A stretch of 64,000 bases of DNA from Rhodocollybia butyracea (Eukaryota; Basidiomycota; Agaricomycetes; Agaricales; Omphalotaceae), in contig JADNRY010000335.1 in assembly GCA_015501585.1 (NCBI GenBank), forward strand, positions 1 through 64,000. Reading direction: 5' to 3'. Shown one piece after another: positions 23,877 to 34,144 of this stretch. Positions within the stretch are counted from its first letter, which is position 1, and each line of letters begins with the position of its first letter. The position numbers and the translations under genes are program-made. The notes beneath the pieces are model-generated. The model had not been told where the DNA came from and did no database searches. It saw only the letters and a program-made list of their open reading frames with translations.

Positions 23877-25404
23877 ATGTCGAAACTCATTCAAGGACGC
23901 GTGAAAATAGCTCCACCATGCGATATTCCAAAGCTACATACCTTAGAACCTCCGCCGCAATTGCCGGGCTACATCCCAGAGACAGACTCTATCTACCCGA
24001 GAAGCTCTGCTTCCCTCGCAAAAGATGACATGCTCAGTATCGACGACAGCAACTTTTTCACAGGCAGGCTCACACTAGGTCTAGAGAAAGCACACATTAT
24101 CGATGCAGCTGGTAGTGACGCTGCTCAAGTAGTTGGGTTCCACCTTCTCCTTATATCCCTCCATGTACTGATGAGAACTTGAATATATCCAGGCGAAGGC
24201 CCTAATTGATCTTGGAATTGTACCCAAGTCACTCCATAAAACTTTCAACCTTGAGCACCTCTATAACTCGATATGCGGTATACTGTTCTGTTTGTTCGAG
24301 CCATGTTACACAGTACTGACTAAAATAACAGTCACCGATGACCTCCATCCCCTGTACAATAAATATGCGCTATACGCCTACTTGTCATCCGACAGCATGA
24401 TGGACGGGCTAATCGCCTTCATAGAAAAGTGCCACAAGGATTTGCAATATCTACTTGATGTCGGTAGCCCTTGGCTTGAAGCGAAAAATCGCAATCTCAT
24501 GGTATGTCGTTTGTTCTAACATATCTGAAACAAGCACTTAAAAGTCAATCTAAGGACATAATGCCTAAAGACCTCTGGAATACGCCTACCTATGAGATTG
24601 GTATTCTACTCCCTGACCATTTTCTACCTTTCGAGCAAGAGCTATACATCAGAGACTCAACCACAGCTCCTGTCTCATATGTCAGGACCAAAATCATTGA
24701 TAAAGAACTTAGGATTATTTCTGATAAACCAGACATCGAGCCAGTCATCTACCCGCCATTCTCCCACTCTACCCGCCGTTCAGTGGACGAGGACATCATT
24801 CCCTTTTTTGTTTGCATCAATGCTAGTGGGAAGTATGAACATCACTGTCAGAAATACGGGAATGGCGCGATGTCCCCTTGGGTAGATGCTCTGTTCCAGA
24901 AAGCTGTAAAGATCACAGATTTGATCTTTACCAAGCATGAATCTACACCTGGTTCCGAGGGTGCGCTGCGCAAAGCCCGTACTGAAGCCAAAATGGAGCG
25001 TGAAAAGAAGAGGAAGAGAGAGGCTGAGGAGGAGGAGGAGTATGCACGGTCTCGCTCAAGGACATATGATGGTTCATTAAAGACCATTGAAGATGGTGAG
25101 TTGAAGTTTCTTGGAGGTGGTGAATCAACAATTAATTCATGCCAGATATGGATGAAGAGGCTGCATCCGATGCTGATGACGATGACCTAGTTACTCAGTG
25201 GGATGCGATCACAAAAGAACTAGAATGGGATGACTTGTCGCTTAGAGAACGGTCATCGTTGAACATCCAACGCTTATTTCTGGGAAAAAGTCAGCTCTAT
25301 CATTGCATCTCTGGTCTTATACTTATTTGATCTTCTTAGCTTATGAGATACCGCATCTTCCTGGGGTACCAGACCCTCCTCGATGTATCTCTGGAGGTGA
25401 TTAA
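23877..25404 (+). CDS. HNH_2-type nuclease-like protein, copy 2
   Basis: Six exons (23877-24128, 24193-24277, 24332-24501, 24555-25095, 25146-25289, 25340-25404) join in phase to 418 aa, with the same intron positions as copy 1. The start was placed at the ATG equivalent to copy 1 (MSKLIQGR); an in-frame ATG at 23832 would add 15 residues. HNH-like elements are KAHIIDAAGSD, LYNSIC and DDLHPLYNKYALYAYLS; the residue after LY is Asn where copies 1 and 3 have Asp. The fungus-specific domain and Arg/Glu-rich segment are conserved, ending ISGGD. It is more similar to copy 1 than to copy 3, in line with the block A/B duplication. Function is inferred only from motif layout. Confidence 0.77.
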
Positions 25405-25549
25405 ATATCTCACGAGCCTGGAAGTGAAACTTGTTCCTTTCTGTAATGTAAGTCTTAAGACACTCTTCTTCATGCAGCATTTTCCGTTTGTCCCCTCAAT
25501 AAAAACTACCGATTAAAAGATCTACTCTCAAGTGATATTTCCGATGTAT

Positions 25550-26028
25550 TTTCGCATAAGGCCTGACACGTGAGATAAGCATCCGGAGCGACTCAAAATG
25601 TTGAAGACCAAGATGAGTACCACTAATGGTTTCAAATGCTGCCAGCGCAGGAGAAGAAAGGAAATATTTCTAACTTACCGAGTTGTCTGAAGGTTAGCTG
25701 GAAGGAAAGAAGAGTTAAATGGTGCTGCATCATCCAAAGGGAGGAAGGAACTGACACTCACATTGAGGAACAGCCCGGACCCGTGCAACACACAGTATCC
25801 AGGTGAGCTTTCTGTCTTTAGCTTCACAGTATAGCTTTGCTCAGATGCTACACTGCTAACATGATCAAGCCCACTAACTTGAGACTCCATTGATCCATAT
25901 CGGTATTCGGTAACAAATGCAGGCTGAGAACAGAGGGGACCCAAGTCAATAGTACCTCTAACAGGAGGCACATGCTCCGTTAGCAGCAACATCAAAATTT
26001 CCGTTCTTATCGATCTGTCAAATTCCAT
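25550..26028 (-). CDS. Unrecognised minus-strand gene or fragment
   Basis: An open frame of 117 codons (26028-25675) reads MEFDRSIRTEILMLLLTEHV and later SYTVKLKTESSPGYCVLHGS. A plausible donor after its 3' part and an acceptor near 25634 could link it to a further exon (HLGLQHFESLRMLISRV). A diverged relative lies at 31436-31865, sharing the LLTEHVPP / LLTGHVSP and LGPLCSQPAFV / LGLLPQVAFL positions. That conservation hints at real coding, but I do not recognise a domain and cannot show a complete gene. It lies head-to-head with HNH-like copy 3, only 44 bp apart. Confidence 0.35.
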
Positions 26029-26072
26029 GGTAGGTCCCTCCGGCGCTTAAGCATTTGTGGGTTTTCTCTATC

Positions 26073-27643
26073 ATGTCGAAACTCATTCAAGGAAGAGCGA
26101 GAACAGCTCAAGCATCCAATATTCCTAAGCTCCATGATCTAGACCCCCCTACACGACTTCCAGACTATATCACAGAAACAGGTTCCACGCGTACAAGAGG
26201 CTCTGCTTCCGACACTGCAGATGATGTTCTGAATGTCGATGATGGTGACTTCTTTACACGGAGGTTCGCGATAGCTTCAAAGACAACACACATCATTAAT
26301 ACAGTAGGCACCAAAAAACATTTGGCCGCCGAAATAGTTTGTGATACGTCTTCCCTCGCATCTCCTGGACTGATAAGCAATATCTAGGCAAATGCTCTGA
26401 TTAATGTCGGAATAATCCCGTGGCCCCTCCATACAACTTTTGATCTTGAGCATCTCTCCAACTTGATATGCAGTATGTCATTCTTGTTTGAGCAATGAGC
26501 CATGTGAACCATTATTGACTAAGATAACAGTCACTGATGGTCTTCATGCTTTATATGATAAATATGGTATATACGCCTACTTGCCATCCAGCGCCATAAT
26601 GGATGAGCTGATCACGATCCTTGAAACACGCAATGAAGCTTGGCAAACCAGACTAGATAATATTAACCCTTCGCTTGAAGGAAAAAATTGCAACCTCATA
26701 GTGTGTTGCTTTTTTCCATCCAAAACTCTGAGTACTCATGGTCAAACTAGGGCTTGATCAATGAAGACCTATGGAGCAGATTTACCTACGAGATTGCCAT
26801 TCTACTCCCTGACTACTTCCTACCTTCTCAGCAGGAACTGCTCATTAGGGACCCGAGCATGCCACACGTCTCTTATTTCAGGACAAAGATCATTGAGAAG
26901 GAGCTGCGGGTTATTCCCACCCAGCCGGATGCTGAACCAATTATATACCCACCCTGCTTCCACTCGACCCAGCATTGTGAGTCAGAACGCATCAATCCGT
27001 TCTTTCTCTGCCTCCATGCTGTTGACAAGTATGAATTTCACTGTCGGAAATATGGAATTGGGATGATGTCTCCAAGGGTAGATGCTTTGTTCCAGAAGGC
27101 TACAAAAATCATGGATTTGGTCTTCACCAAGCTGGAACCAAGTCCTAATTCTAGAGGCGCCAAGTACAAAGCACAATCTGAACTCGAAGAGGCGAAGGAA
27201 ATTGAACGAAAGAGGAGGAGAGAGTCTGAGGACACAAAACAAGGGATGTGTGATGGTGGAGAGGCTGTCAAAGGCAATGGTGAGTTGGGAGAATATGAAC
27301 GCACAAAGAAGCGACCTCACTTTTTTGGATACAGATGAGGCTTCTTGGGCTGCATCTGCTGATGGTCCGGCTGCATACTGGGATGCAATCACAAAGGAAC
27401 TAGAGCAGGATGATTTGTCTCCCCGAGAACGTTCTGTACTGAATTTGGAATGCATATTCCTTGGAAGAGGTCAGTTCCATGATTGTATCTCTTGTTAAGC
27501 TTTATCCTTATTTTATCTACTCAGATTATGAGACACCACATATTCCTGGAGTGCCGGACCCTCCTTCAGTTTTTGATTGTATCTCCAGAGGTGATTACAT
27601 TCCTTATGAGAGTGGAAGTGAAATAGCTGGCTCCTTTTTGTAA
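26073..27643 (+). CDS. HNH_2-type nuclease-like protein, copy 3 (diverged)
   Basis: Six exons (26073-26336, 26388-26472, 26531-26700, 26751-27279, 27335-27469, 27525-27643) join in phase to 433 aa with the same gene structure as copies 1 and 2. HNH-like elements are THIINTVG, LSNLIC and DGLHALYDKYGIYAYLP. The second domain has EIAILLPDYFLPSQQELLI and KYEFHCRKYGIG. The tail is longer than in the others, running past DPPSVFDCISRGDYI to SEIAGSF. It is clearly more diverged and is not part of the A/B duplication, so the family was present before that event. It sits between a short minus-strand frame and a degenerate LINE end. Confidence 0.76.
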
Positions 27644-27754
27644 TATCTACCTTCCACTGGTGCAGTGACACCGTAGATCGCATTATAATTGTACACATCA
27701 ATTGTCACGGAGCTATTTCCGCCCCGATATGCTAAATTCAGCCTTATAGATCCA

Positions 27755-28145
27755 TCCAATGCCACTACCACGAGCCACGCCTATTGGAAACTCTTGAGGG
27801 AACTGCCGAGAAAGTTACTGGCCATTCTGATGCAGCTGCGAACCGGGCACATACCTCTGCAGAAACACCTGCACAACATTGGAAAAGTCGAGACACCATC
27901 CTTCTCCCTGCTGCAAATGTGACGTCCCAGAGACAGTCTTTCACTACATGATGGAATGACCAGCGCATAGTGTCGCAAGAGGAAAGCTCTGACAGAAAGT
28001 CGCCACCAAGAATTGGACCGTAGCATCATTGCTTACTGCTCCGGGGACACTAAAACACCTTTTTCGCTTTGTAAACGACACACACCAATTCCAACCCATC
28101 ATTGGGGATTTGCCACCCTTGAAGGACCACAAGGAAGAACAGTGA
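27755..28145 (+). pseudogene. Degenerate 3' end of a non-LTR (LINE) reverse transcriptase
   Basis: The frame reads LLRELPRKLLAILMQLRTGH and, after a frameshift near 27905, CCKCDVPETVFHYMME and then NWTVASLLTAPGTLKHLFRF. This is the cysteine/histidine finger (zf-RVT-like) that follows the reverse transcriptase in fungal LINEs, with the pattern C-x2-C, H, C. At least two in-frame TGA stops occur, one where the final cysteine would be and one where arginine would be expected. The upstream reverse transcriptase is absent, as is common for 5'-truncated LINE insertions. Confidence 0.7.
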
Positions 28146-28244
28146 GACAATATATATATGATTCTTCTTTTCTTATCGCTTCTCTTTCTTTCTATCTTCT
28201 CATCTCTCTCCATCTCTCACACACAAAATTACTTTACCCACATA

Positions 28245-30063
28245 CCTTATTGCTAGCTGAAGCTACGTACACTTGTTTACGGCTAGCATAAGTGTAAGAT
28301 AAGGCAAGCTACGGCCAGCAGAAGAAGCGGAGTCACTCGTTTATTCCGGTCCGCACGGTGCGGTGGAATAAGCGCGGTGACGCGTGCACTCGAGAGAATT
28401 TATCTTCTCTCGTTGCTGCACTCATGCTGTAGACCGCTACGGTCTTCATTCCTTCCCTCAGACTTTTGAAGTCTTCTCTCATATCTTATGGTTTTTAAGG
28501 CCATCTTTTCATTCTCTTTAGCCTTAAAGATATACACATCTTTCAATGGAAATCAGTGCAGCAACTCCTTCATCAATCAGGCTTGGAGATAGGCAGTGGT
28601 CATCTGTGAGATCTATGAATACTCAATGCCTGTTCTTCCTCCTTCAGCCTAGTTTCTTTACCTATCTACACTTGTCAGTCTGAATGTCTGGGTGGCCTTT
28701 GGCTGGAGACCTCTCATTGGCTGGGTTAGCTAACCTGGGTTAGTGGTAATACAGTCAATCACCTCTCGCTCTGTCCAGTTCTCCTGGGCCATCTGGGCTT
28801 CTTACTGGCTTGTTAGCTTCCCTTTCTGCCTTTTGGACTAGCTGTCCAGTTGGCATTTCCTATTTGATCACTGTTGGGTTTGCATATCCTTCAGTCACCT
28901 AATTTATCCTACTACCTATCTTCAGTCCAGTACACTTTCCTTTCTTTGTACCTGGACCCTCCTCTTGTGTCAACTGGATTTACCACATCCAGTTGGCACT
29001 GATACTGATGAACTCTCTTCATTAGGATTTCATCTTGTTCTTCTTATAGAGTTTCATCCTTGAAGGAAGGCTTGGTAGCTTCAATTTCCACTCATCATCT
29101 CAGATTACTCGCTAAAATTTTGCTACTAACTGATCACATTCCGCAAGCCTCCTTTGGTGGTGTTTTCGGTCGCCTTCAGATTCTTCCCTCAAGCGAGCGT
29201 TGCTCTTGGGAGCCTTGCTCCTTTTGGTGTGCTCGGGTCTTATCTTCATGCTTCCTTACAGCTGATGTAGGCCGGCCCGGTTCACCTTGTGTACTGGAAT
29301 TGGCCGACACTGTTCCAGGCCTTCTGGACTCTGTGCACGCCAATTCCATTCACAAACACCCTTCCTTTCCTTCCCTTGCTTTTCTTCTTACAAGCTCAGA
29401 GCCTATGCGTATGTTTACAACTGCGTCTGGGTTTGCCAGCTTAGATATTTTATCTATATCTTCTAGGCACCCGCGCTGTATGCTAGTACTTGCCTTATTG
29501 CTAGCTGAAGCTACGTACACTTGTTTACGGCTAGCATAAGTGTAAGATAAGGCAAGCTACGGCCAGCAGAAGAAGCGGAGTCACTCGTTTATTCCGGTCC
29601 GCACGGTGCGGTGGAATAAGCGCGGTGACGCGTGCACTCGAGAGAATTTATCTTCTCTCGTTGCTGCACTCATGCTGTAGACCGCTACGGTCTTCATTCC
29701 TTCCCTCAGACTTTTGAAGTCTTCTCTCATATCTTATGGTTTTTAAGGCCCCACCCTCCATTCCCTTTCTTTTGTTATTCCTTTACGCTTGGTGTGCTCG
29801 GGTCTTATCTTCATGCTTCCTTACAGCTGATGTAGGCCGGCCCGGTTCACCTTGTGTACTGGAATTGGCCGACACTGTTCCAGGCCTTCTGGACTCTGTG
29901 CACGCCAATTCCATTCACAAACACCCTTCCTTTCCTTCCCTTGCTTTTCTTCTTACAAGCTCAGAGCCTATGCGTATGTTTACAACTGCGTCTGGGTTTG
30001 CCAGCTTAGATATTTTATCTATATCTTCTAGGCACCCGTGCTGTATGCTAGTACTTGCCTTAT
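28245..30063. mobile_element. Tandem repeat of 1.25-kb unit plus a deleted 0.57-kb copy (LTR-like)
   Basis: Unit 1 spans 28245-29498 and unit 2 spans 29493-30063. The first 258 bp (28245-28502 and 29493-29750) and the last 275 bp (29224-29498 and 29789-30063) are essentially identical between units. The 721-bp interior of unit 1 is replaced by 38 bp in unit 2. Each unit is bounded by CCTTAT. No protein domain was seen in any frame. The layout could be two solo LTRs or non-autonomous elements side by side, or an array formed by unequal exchange. The conserved 5' part holds a strong hairpin around CCGCACGGTGCGG (near 28354 and 29602). Confidence 0.75.
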
Positions 30064-30074
30064 CATCCCACCAC

Positions 30075-30717
30075 TAGAGATGTCCACGAGTCCAAGTCTT
30101 CACAAGTACTCGCAGGTAAGATCCGTGGGAAAACCCGCAAGTATGTGACTCGCGGATCCCAGGATCCGTTTCCCACGGGTCAGGCGCGGGTCACAAGTCA
30201 GCCATTTGCAATTTTCGGTTGACTTGCAAGTACTTGTGTGACTTGTGCAAGCAATATGAACTCATATATTTGTTGTTGGTGATCAAAACTTACAGTAATT
30301 AATAGTATCATATTTATTATAGTACTTATCAAGTACTGCCACACATGTTTGAGGTTGTAGACAGCTCACAGCAACTGAGCGCTTATTTTAGCGCCCAATC
30401 GCCGTAGGCTGTCTACAATCCAAAGCCCAACTGTCAGTACATTTTTACTTCATACCATAGTATGAAATTAGTGTAACAAGTAAGGTACAGGTTTTTAATA
30501 GCATTATACACTGTACGATCACTGTATGCAAGTAAATAATGGTAAATACTTGTGAATATAGCTGTAACTACTTGATTAGTGTGCGGATCCACAAGTACTT
30601 GTGAGACCCGCAAGTACTTGCAGATAATACTTGCAAGTCAGTGACCCGTTTCCCACGGGTCACGAGTCAGGCCTTTTAGGCCACAAGTACTTGGATCCGG
30701 ACTCGTGGACATCTCTA
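30075..30717. mobile_element. hAT-like MITE with 8-bp target duplication
   Basis: The ends are perfect 19-bp inverted repeats, TAGAGATGTCCACGAGTCC. They are flanked by CCCACCAC at 30067-30074 and 30718-30725, an exact 8-bp target duplication. An 8-bp duplication with a terminal TAGAG motif is the hAT signature. The 643-bp interior has no transposase frame but is rich in subterminal copies of CAAGTACTTG-like words in both orientations and in CCCACGGGTCA, probably transposase binding sites. It inserted immediately beyond the end of the preceding tandem repeat. Confidence 0.87.
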
Positions 30718-30725
30718 CCCACCAC

Positions 30726-31435
30726 ATGGACAATATCTCTCCTTGCATGACCAGTGTATAATCAAGCCCTCGAGGCTAGATGGACGTGCCTAACGGTGCC
30801 TCTGTCGTAGATCCCATAGGGATCTAAAAGTTGATGGCTGGTGAATATCTGATACGGACAATGATGCTCTCCACGAGCACACGGAAAACAAACAGTACAT
30901 ATGTAGACAGGATATCGCTACCATACGCTACAGTGCAGAGGCGAATAAACATGATTCAAAAAAAAAAAAAAAAAACTGAGCTATCTCGTTTGCTTGCTTC
31001 ATACTACAGCATTTTGGCAAACTGCTTGTCACGTCCAAGGTCGCACCAATAGGAGAATTATACAAAGGCTGGGGCCACGGCTTCTAAATGAGACCACATT
31101 GGTTATACTAAGTATTACTACTACAAAGATGTACTCTTGAGTGACAAATATTTCCAATGTATCATTGATGAGGCCTGACTCCTCGTCTACATCTGAGATA
31201 CATGTCAGAGTGGCAGCGTTTCACCATACTGAAGACCAAGATGAGAACGGGCAACAATCAAGGTTAGGCAGAAGAGAGAATATTCAGATATTCCTTCGAA
31301 GATAATCCCTGAGTTTCTCTTTGCAATTATCTGGTTGTTGAAAACTCACCTACCTTACAGTATACCCAATTCGCTTCCCTGCTATTATAATCTGATTATA
31401 ATTGAACCTCTTGTCACAGCTACAGCTGAGTTCTC
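30726..31435. other. Gene-free region with duplicated fragments
   Basis: No gene seen. An A-run of about 18 lies at 30958-30975. From about 31090 the sequence resembles 25500-25640, continuing the duplication that includes the pseudogene fragment at 31436. Confidence 0.5.
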
Positions 31436-31865
31436 TTAACTCGGGTTTCTTGTCGGTAAAAATGCAACCTGAGGAAGTAGACCTAAGCCAATAGCACCAC
31501 TTCCGATAGGAGATACATGCCCTGTTAACAACTGCAACGTTTGTTCATACCGCTGTCCTGCCACTTCTTTTAACAATGAACAATTCATACCCCGTTTTCG
31601 ATATCCTACACATCCTTTGCCATCTACAACACCTTTCCCTTGAAATTTGAATTGAATGTACAAGGAACATAGGTCTTTGGTAACTTAGATTAGACCATTT
31701 TAGTGTCCTCCCGCGCTGCCATCTGCACATTTGAAGTCTCCCTCCCCACACTGATCCACCTGCACAATGTGATAAAATCAAGAATGCCGCTTTAGAGAAG
31801 CTCTTGAGGCGAAAAACAACCGGGGCCTGGTTGATCCTAGAGACGCCATACTCAGCATTCAGCAT
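31436..31865 (-). pseudogene. Relic related to the minus-strand frame at 25675-26028
   Basis: Two overlapping minus-strand frames share short matches with 25675-26028 (LLTGHVSP, LGLLPQVAFL), in the same order and with related flanking DNA. The frame changes within the region, so it is unlikely to be functional. The family is not recognised. Confidence 0.4.
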
Positions 31866-32023
31866 AATATATCATTACCCATGGCAGCGAAGATCGTCCA
31901 CGCGTGTCTCCAGGGGTTCTACCCTTGGTGAATGATTTTGACTCTCAGTACTATCGAGTTAAGCTTCAGATCTTCAGTCTCGGGAAGTCATATCTAAATC
32001 ATATGAATGGAGCTGTGAATTAA
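31866..32023. other. Short spacer left of the MITE
   Basis: Nothing recognised beyond flanking DNA of the MITE. Confidence 0.4.
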
Positions 32024-32415
32024 TAGGTACAGTCAGTTCTCAGAATCGCATCAGATTCATGAAGCGATTCTGTCAAGTGATTCTGCAGGTGAATCGCGAC
32101 CTGAATCGTGGAAAAGTGAATCACCTCCAGGAGGCGCTTCACCTTACACTGAATCGCCGCCACGGTTTCAGTTTTGTACAGCCACCGAAAACGCTAGATA
32201 AGTGAATCACATACTACTACATTGTGCCAGGAACAGCTAATAACAAGTGAAGAGCGAAGGAACAAGATGAATCACTAAGTGAATCACAATCGTGAATCCA
32301 ACTTTTCGTGTGGTCGGTCAAAGTTGAATCGTGTTTCTGAGGCGATTCAGGTGCTCTGAATCGCTACTGAATCGCTTGGTGAATCCAACCTGATTCTGAG
32401 AACTGACCGTACCTA
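32024..32415. mobile_element. 392-bp MITE with GTGAATC-rich interior, probable TA target
   Basis: The ends are inverted repeats starting TAGGTACAGTCAGTTCTCAG on the left and TAGGTACGGTCAGTTCTCAG (reverse strand) on the right, with one mismatch. Outer TA dinucleotides are compatible with a TA target site as in Tc1/mariner elements, but the target duplication is not unambiguous. The interior carries many copies of GTGAATC/GATTCAC-like words in both orientations. No coding frame is present. Confidence 0.75.
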
Positions 32416-32871
32416 ATAGTCCCCAGACACCATCCAGACTGATTCACAGCCTGAGTTCTGCTATGGCTGTCATAGCGACACTAGAACATCAGTTCGTTCC
32501 GGTTAGTAAAGCTCTGTGGGTAAACCGAACACGAAAGATGACTGATCGTCAAGCTCACGGAGAACCGCTAAATAACATTCGGGGATAGCAGAAACCTAAT
32601 AGTACCTATAGTCTATAGTCTGCTGGCTGAAAGCGATGATCAATGATCGGAGTTGTTTTGCTATCGACTGAGGTAGATTGCCTCCTAGTAAAGCCATGCT
32701 GTGGTCCGAAACTCAAAGATAATATTGGCTTTGATGCAAACTTTTGGTCTCGGCCCTAGCCTCTTTTAACCGATCATATCACTAGACTAGCAGCTATCTC
32801 TCAGCCCCCTACGCTCGTTCGCTCACTCTCTTTTTCAGGGTTTTGCGTCATTTCAGGTTTAGTCCCCGGCC
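32416..32871. other. Upstream region of membrane-protein gene I
   Basis: This contains the reverse complement of DNA found upstream of gene II (for example the word TAGTGTCGCTATGACGGCCA near 37003 recurs here inverted at about 32470 with small changes). It is the promoter region shared by the inverted duplication. Confidence 0.55.
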
Positions 32872-34144
32872 ATGATGATGCCTATGCTCATCGCGTAGGT
32901 CTACAGCCATTCTTTAATTGATTGGAATGAACTTACCTACAGTACCTAAATTCAGCCTGTATACATCATGTTTTTTCGCATCTACAGTACTATCATTCAG
33001 CTTCAGCACTAACCCTCCTCCTGTGGGCGTGAACAAGTCCTATGAGATCTTGTGGAATTATAGTAAGGGAGAGGCTCCAAATGATTCTTTCGCAATTGAA
33101 GTCCACGGGGAAGACGGCTATCTGAAATCGTTTGGGTTGTTCAATTCTTCAGGAAGTACCGCTGCCAGCGGTCCACCAATCTCGGGGTATTTTTTCCTGC
33201 CTTACAAAACGTGATTTAAAATTGATCTCATTGCAGAGAATATATGCTTGGGGTTTATCCGAATGTTTCTGACTCAGTGTATGTTCTCGTTTAATGAGGG
33301 AAGTCACTGACGGAGTGTTATACATATTAGCGCCTTCTTCACAGAGATGTTTGCTGTACAGGACGCTATACAGGACGCTGCCAGCGACCTTATTTCATTT
33401 TCATCCGTTCGCACAGCTTCCGATGATACCATTTCCTCCGCTATCAGAACTACCTCCTCCGCGACCGAAGTTAGTGTTGCCTCCTTCGCTGTCACAGCCG
33501 CCGATCGCACAACCTCCTCCTCTACCTGGACCTCCGATGAAACCAAATCGTCATCTACACGTATGTAGAGTTTGCTAACTTCCCACTGGCACTACTAATT
33601 GTTTTCATCTGCAGAAGTACCGCTATCGGAAACAACACAAAGGTAAGGTTTATGCGCATCTGTTCACTCTGTAAGAGAACCAATAATAGTGTTTATTGTC
33701 GGGCGCTCGCCTCCTCAAGCTTAGGGGGTATTACACTGCCTTCTGCCAGCTCCTTGACATCTTTGGCATCCTCAGGCCTCATCACGGTTGTTATCAACCG
33801 CAAACTACATTCAAGTTATTGCTGCTTGCATTGGAATGGCTCTCATTATCTTTTGTTTATTCACTCGCCGTTACTATCTCCGGTGGAAGTCTCGAAGATT
33901 TCCAAATACTGCATTTACACCATACACTCTCGTCAGCTCCACCTATGCGCCAACTACCGATCCTTTCTCTCCTGGCCGTTATCATGACCGCCAACTCAAA
34001 ACAGGCCTATTGCCTATCCTCCCGGATGAAAACGACATGGAGATGCGAATAGCCCATGGATCTGCCCCGCCGAGTTACATCACTGAAGAAGGGAAAGAAG
34101 TGGAATATCCTCCTAGTTCGATCAGCGTGTCTTTATCGATTTGA
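32872..34144 (+). pseudogene. Membrane-protein family member I, broken
   Basis: Exon 1 (32872-32894, MMMPMLIA) joins exon 2 at 32956. The ectodomain reads LSFSFSTNPPPVGVNKSYEI, then GSTAASGPPISG, and the short exon GEYMLGVYPNVSDS. A Ser/Thr-rich stalk follows. Compared with the intact members, one exon of the stalk (about 170 bp) is missing, and a frameshift at about 33785-33790 separates the stalk from the TM segment (IQVIAACIGMALIIFCLF) and tail (HGSAPPSYITEEGK). The plus-strand copy is therefore probably inactive. Its upstream and coding DNA mirrors gene II, forming a tail-to-tail inverted duplication. Confidence 0.72.

Larger units (their letters stand above)
20438..25515. repeat. Segmental duplication, block B
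   Basis: This is the counterpart of 12475-16555. It contains the damaged SPC19 copy, the intact HNH-like copy 2, and a 562-bp MITE insertion (20709-21270). Boundaries are approximate. Confidence 0.8.

Noticed and set aside
29060..29539. 159-codon open frame in the tandem repeat
   Set aside because: Low-complexity translation with no motif, and part of it is repeated in unit 2 in a different context; treated as repeat DNA.
30958..30975. Poly-A run as a possible SINE or processed pseudogene tail
   Set aside because: No coding relic, RNA polymerase III boxes or target duplication found upstream.
33291..33400. Apparent frameshift in the short ectodomain exon of member I
   Set aside because: With the acceptor after CATTGCAG and phase 2 carried from exon 2, the exon reads GEYMLGVYPNVSDS in frame, matching the other copies.
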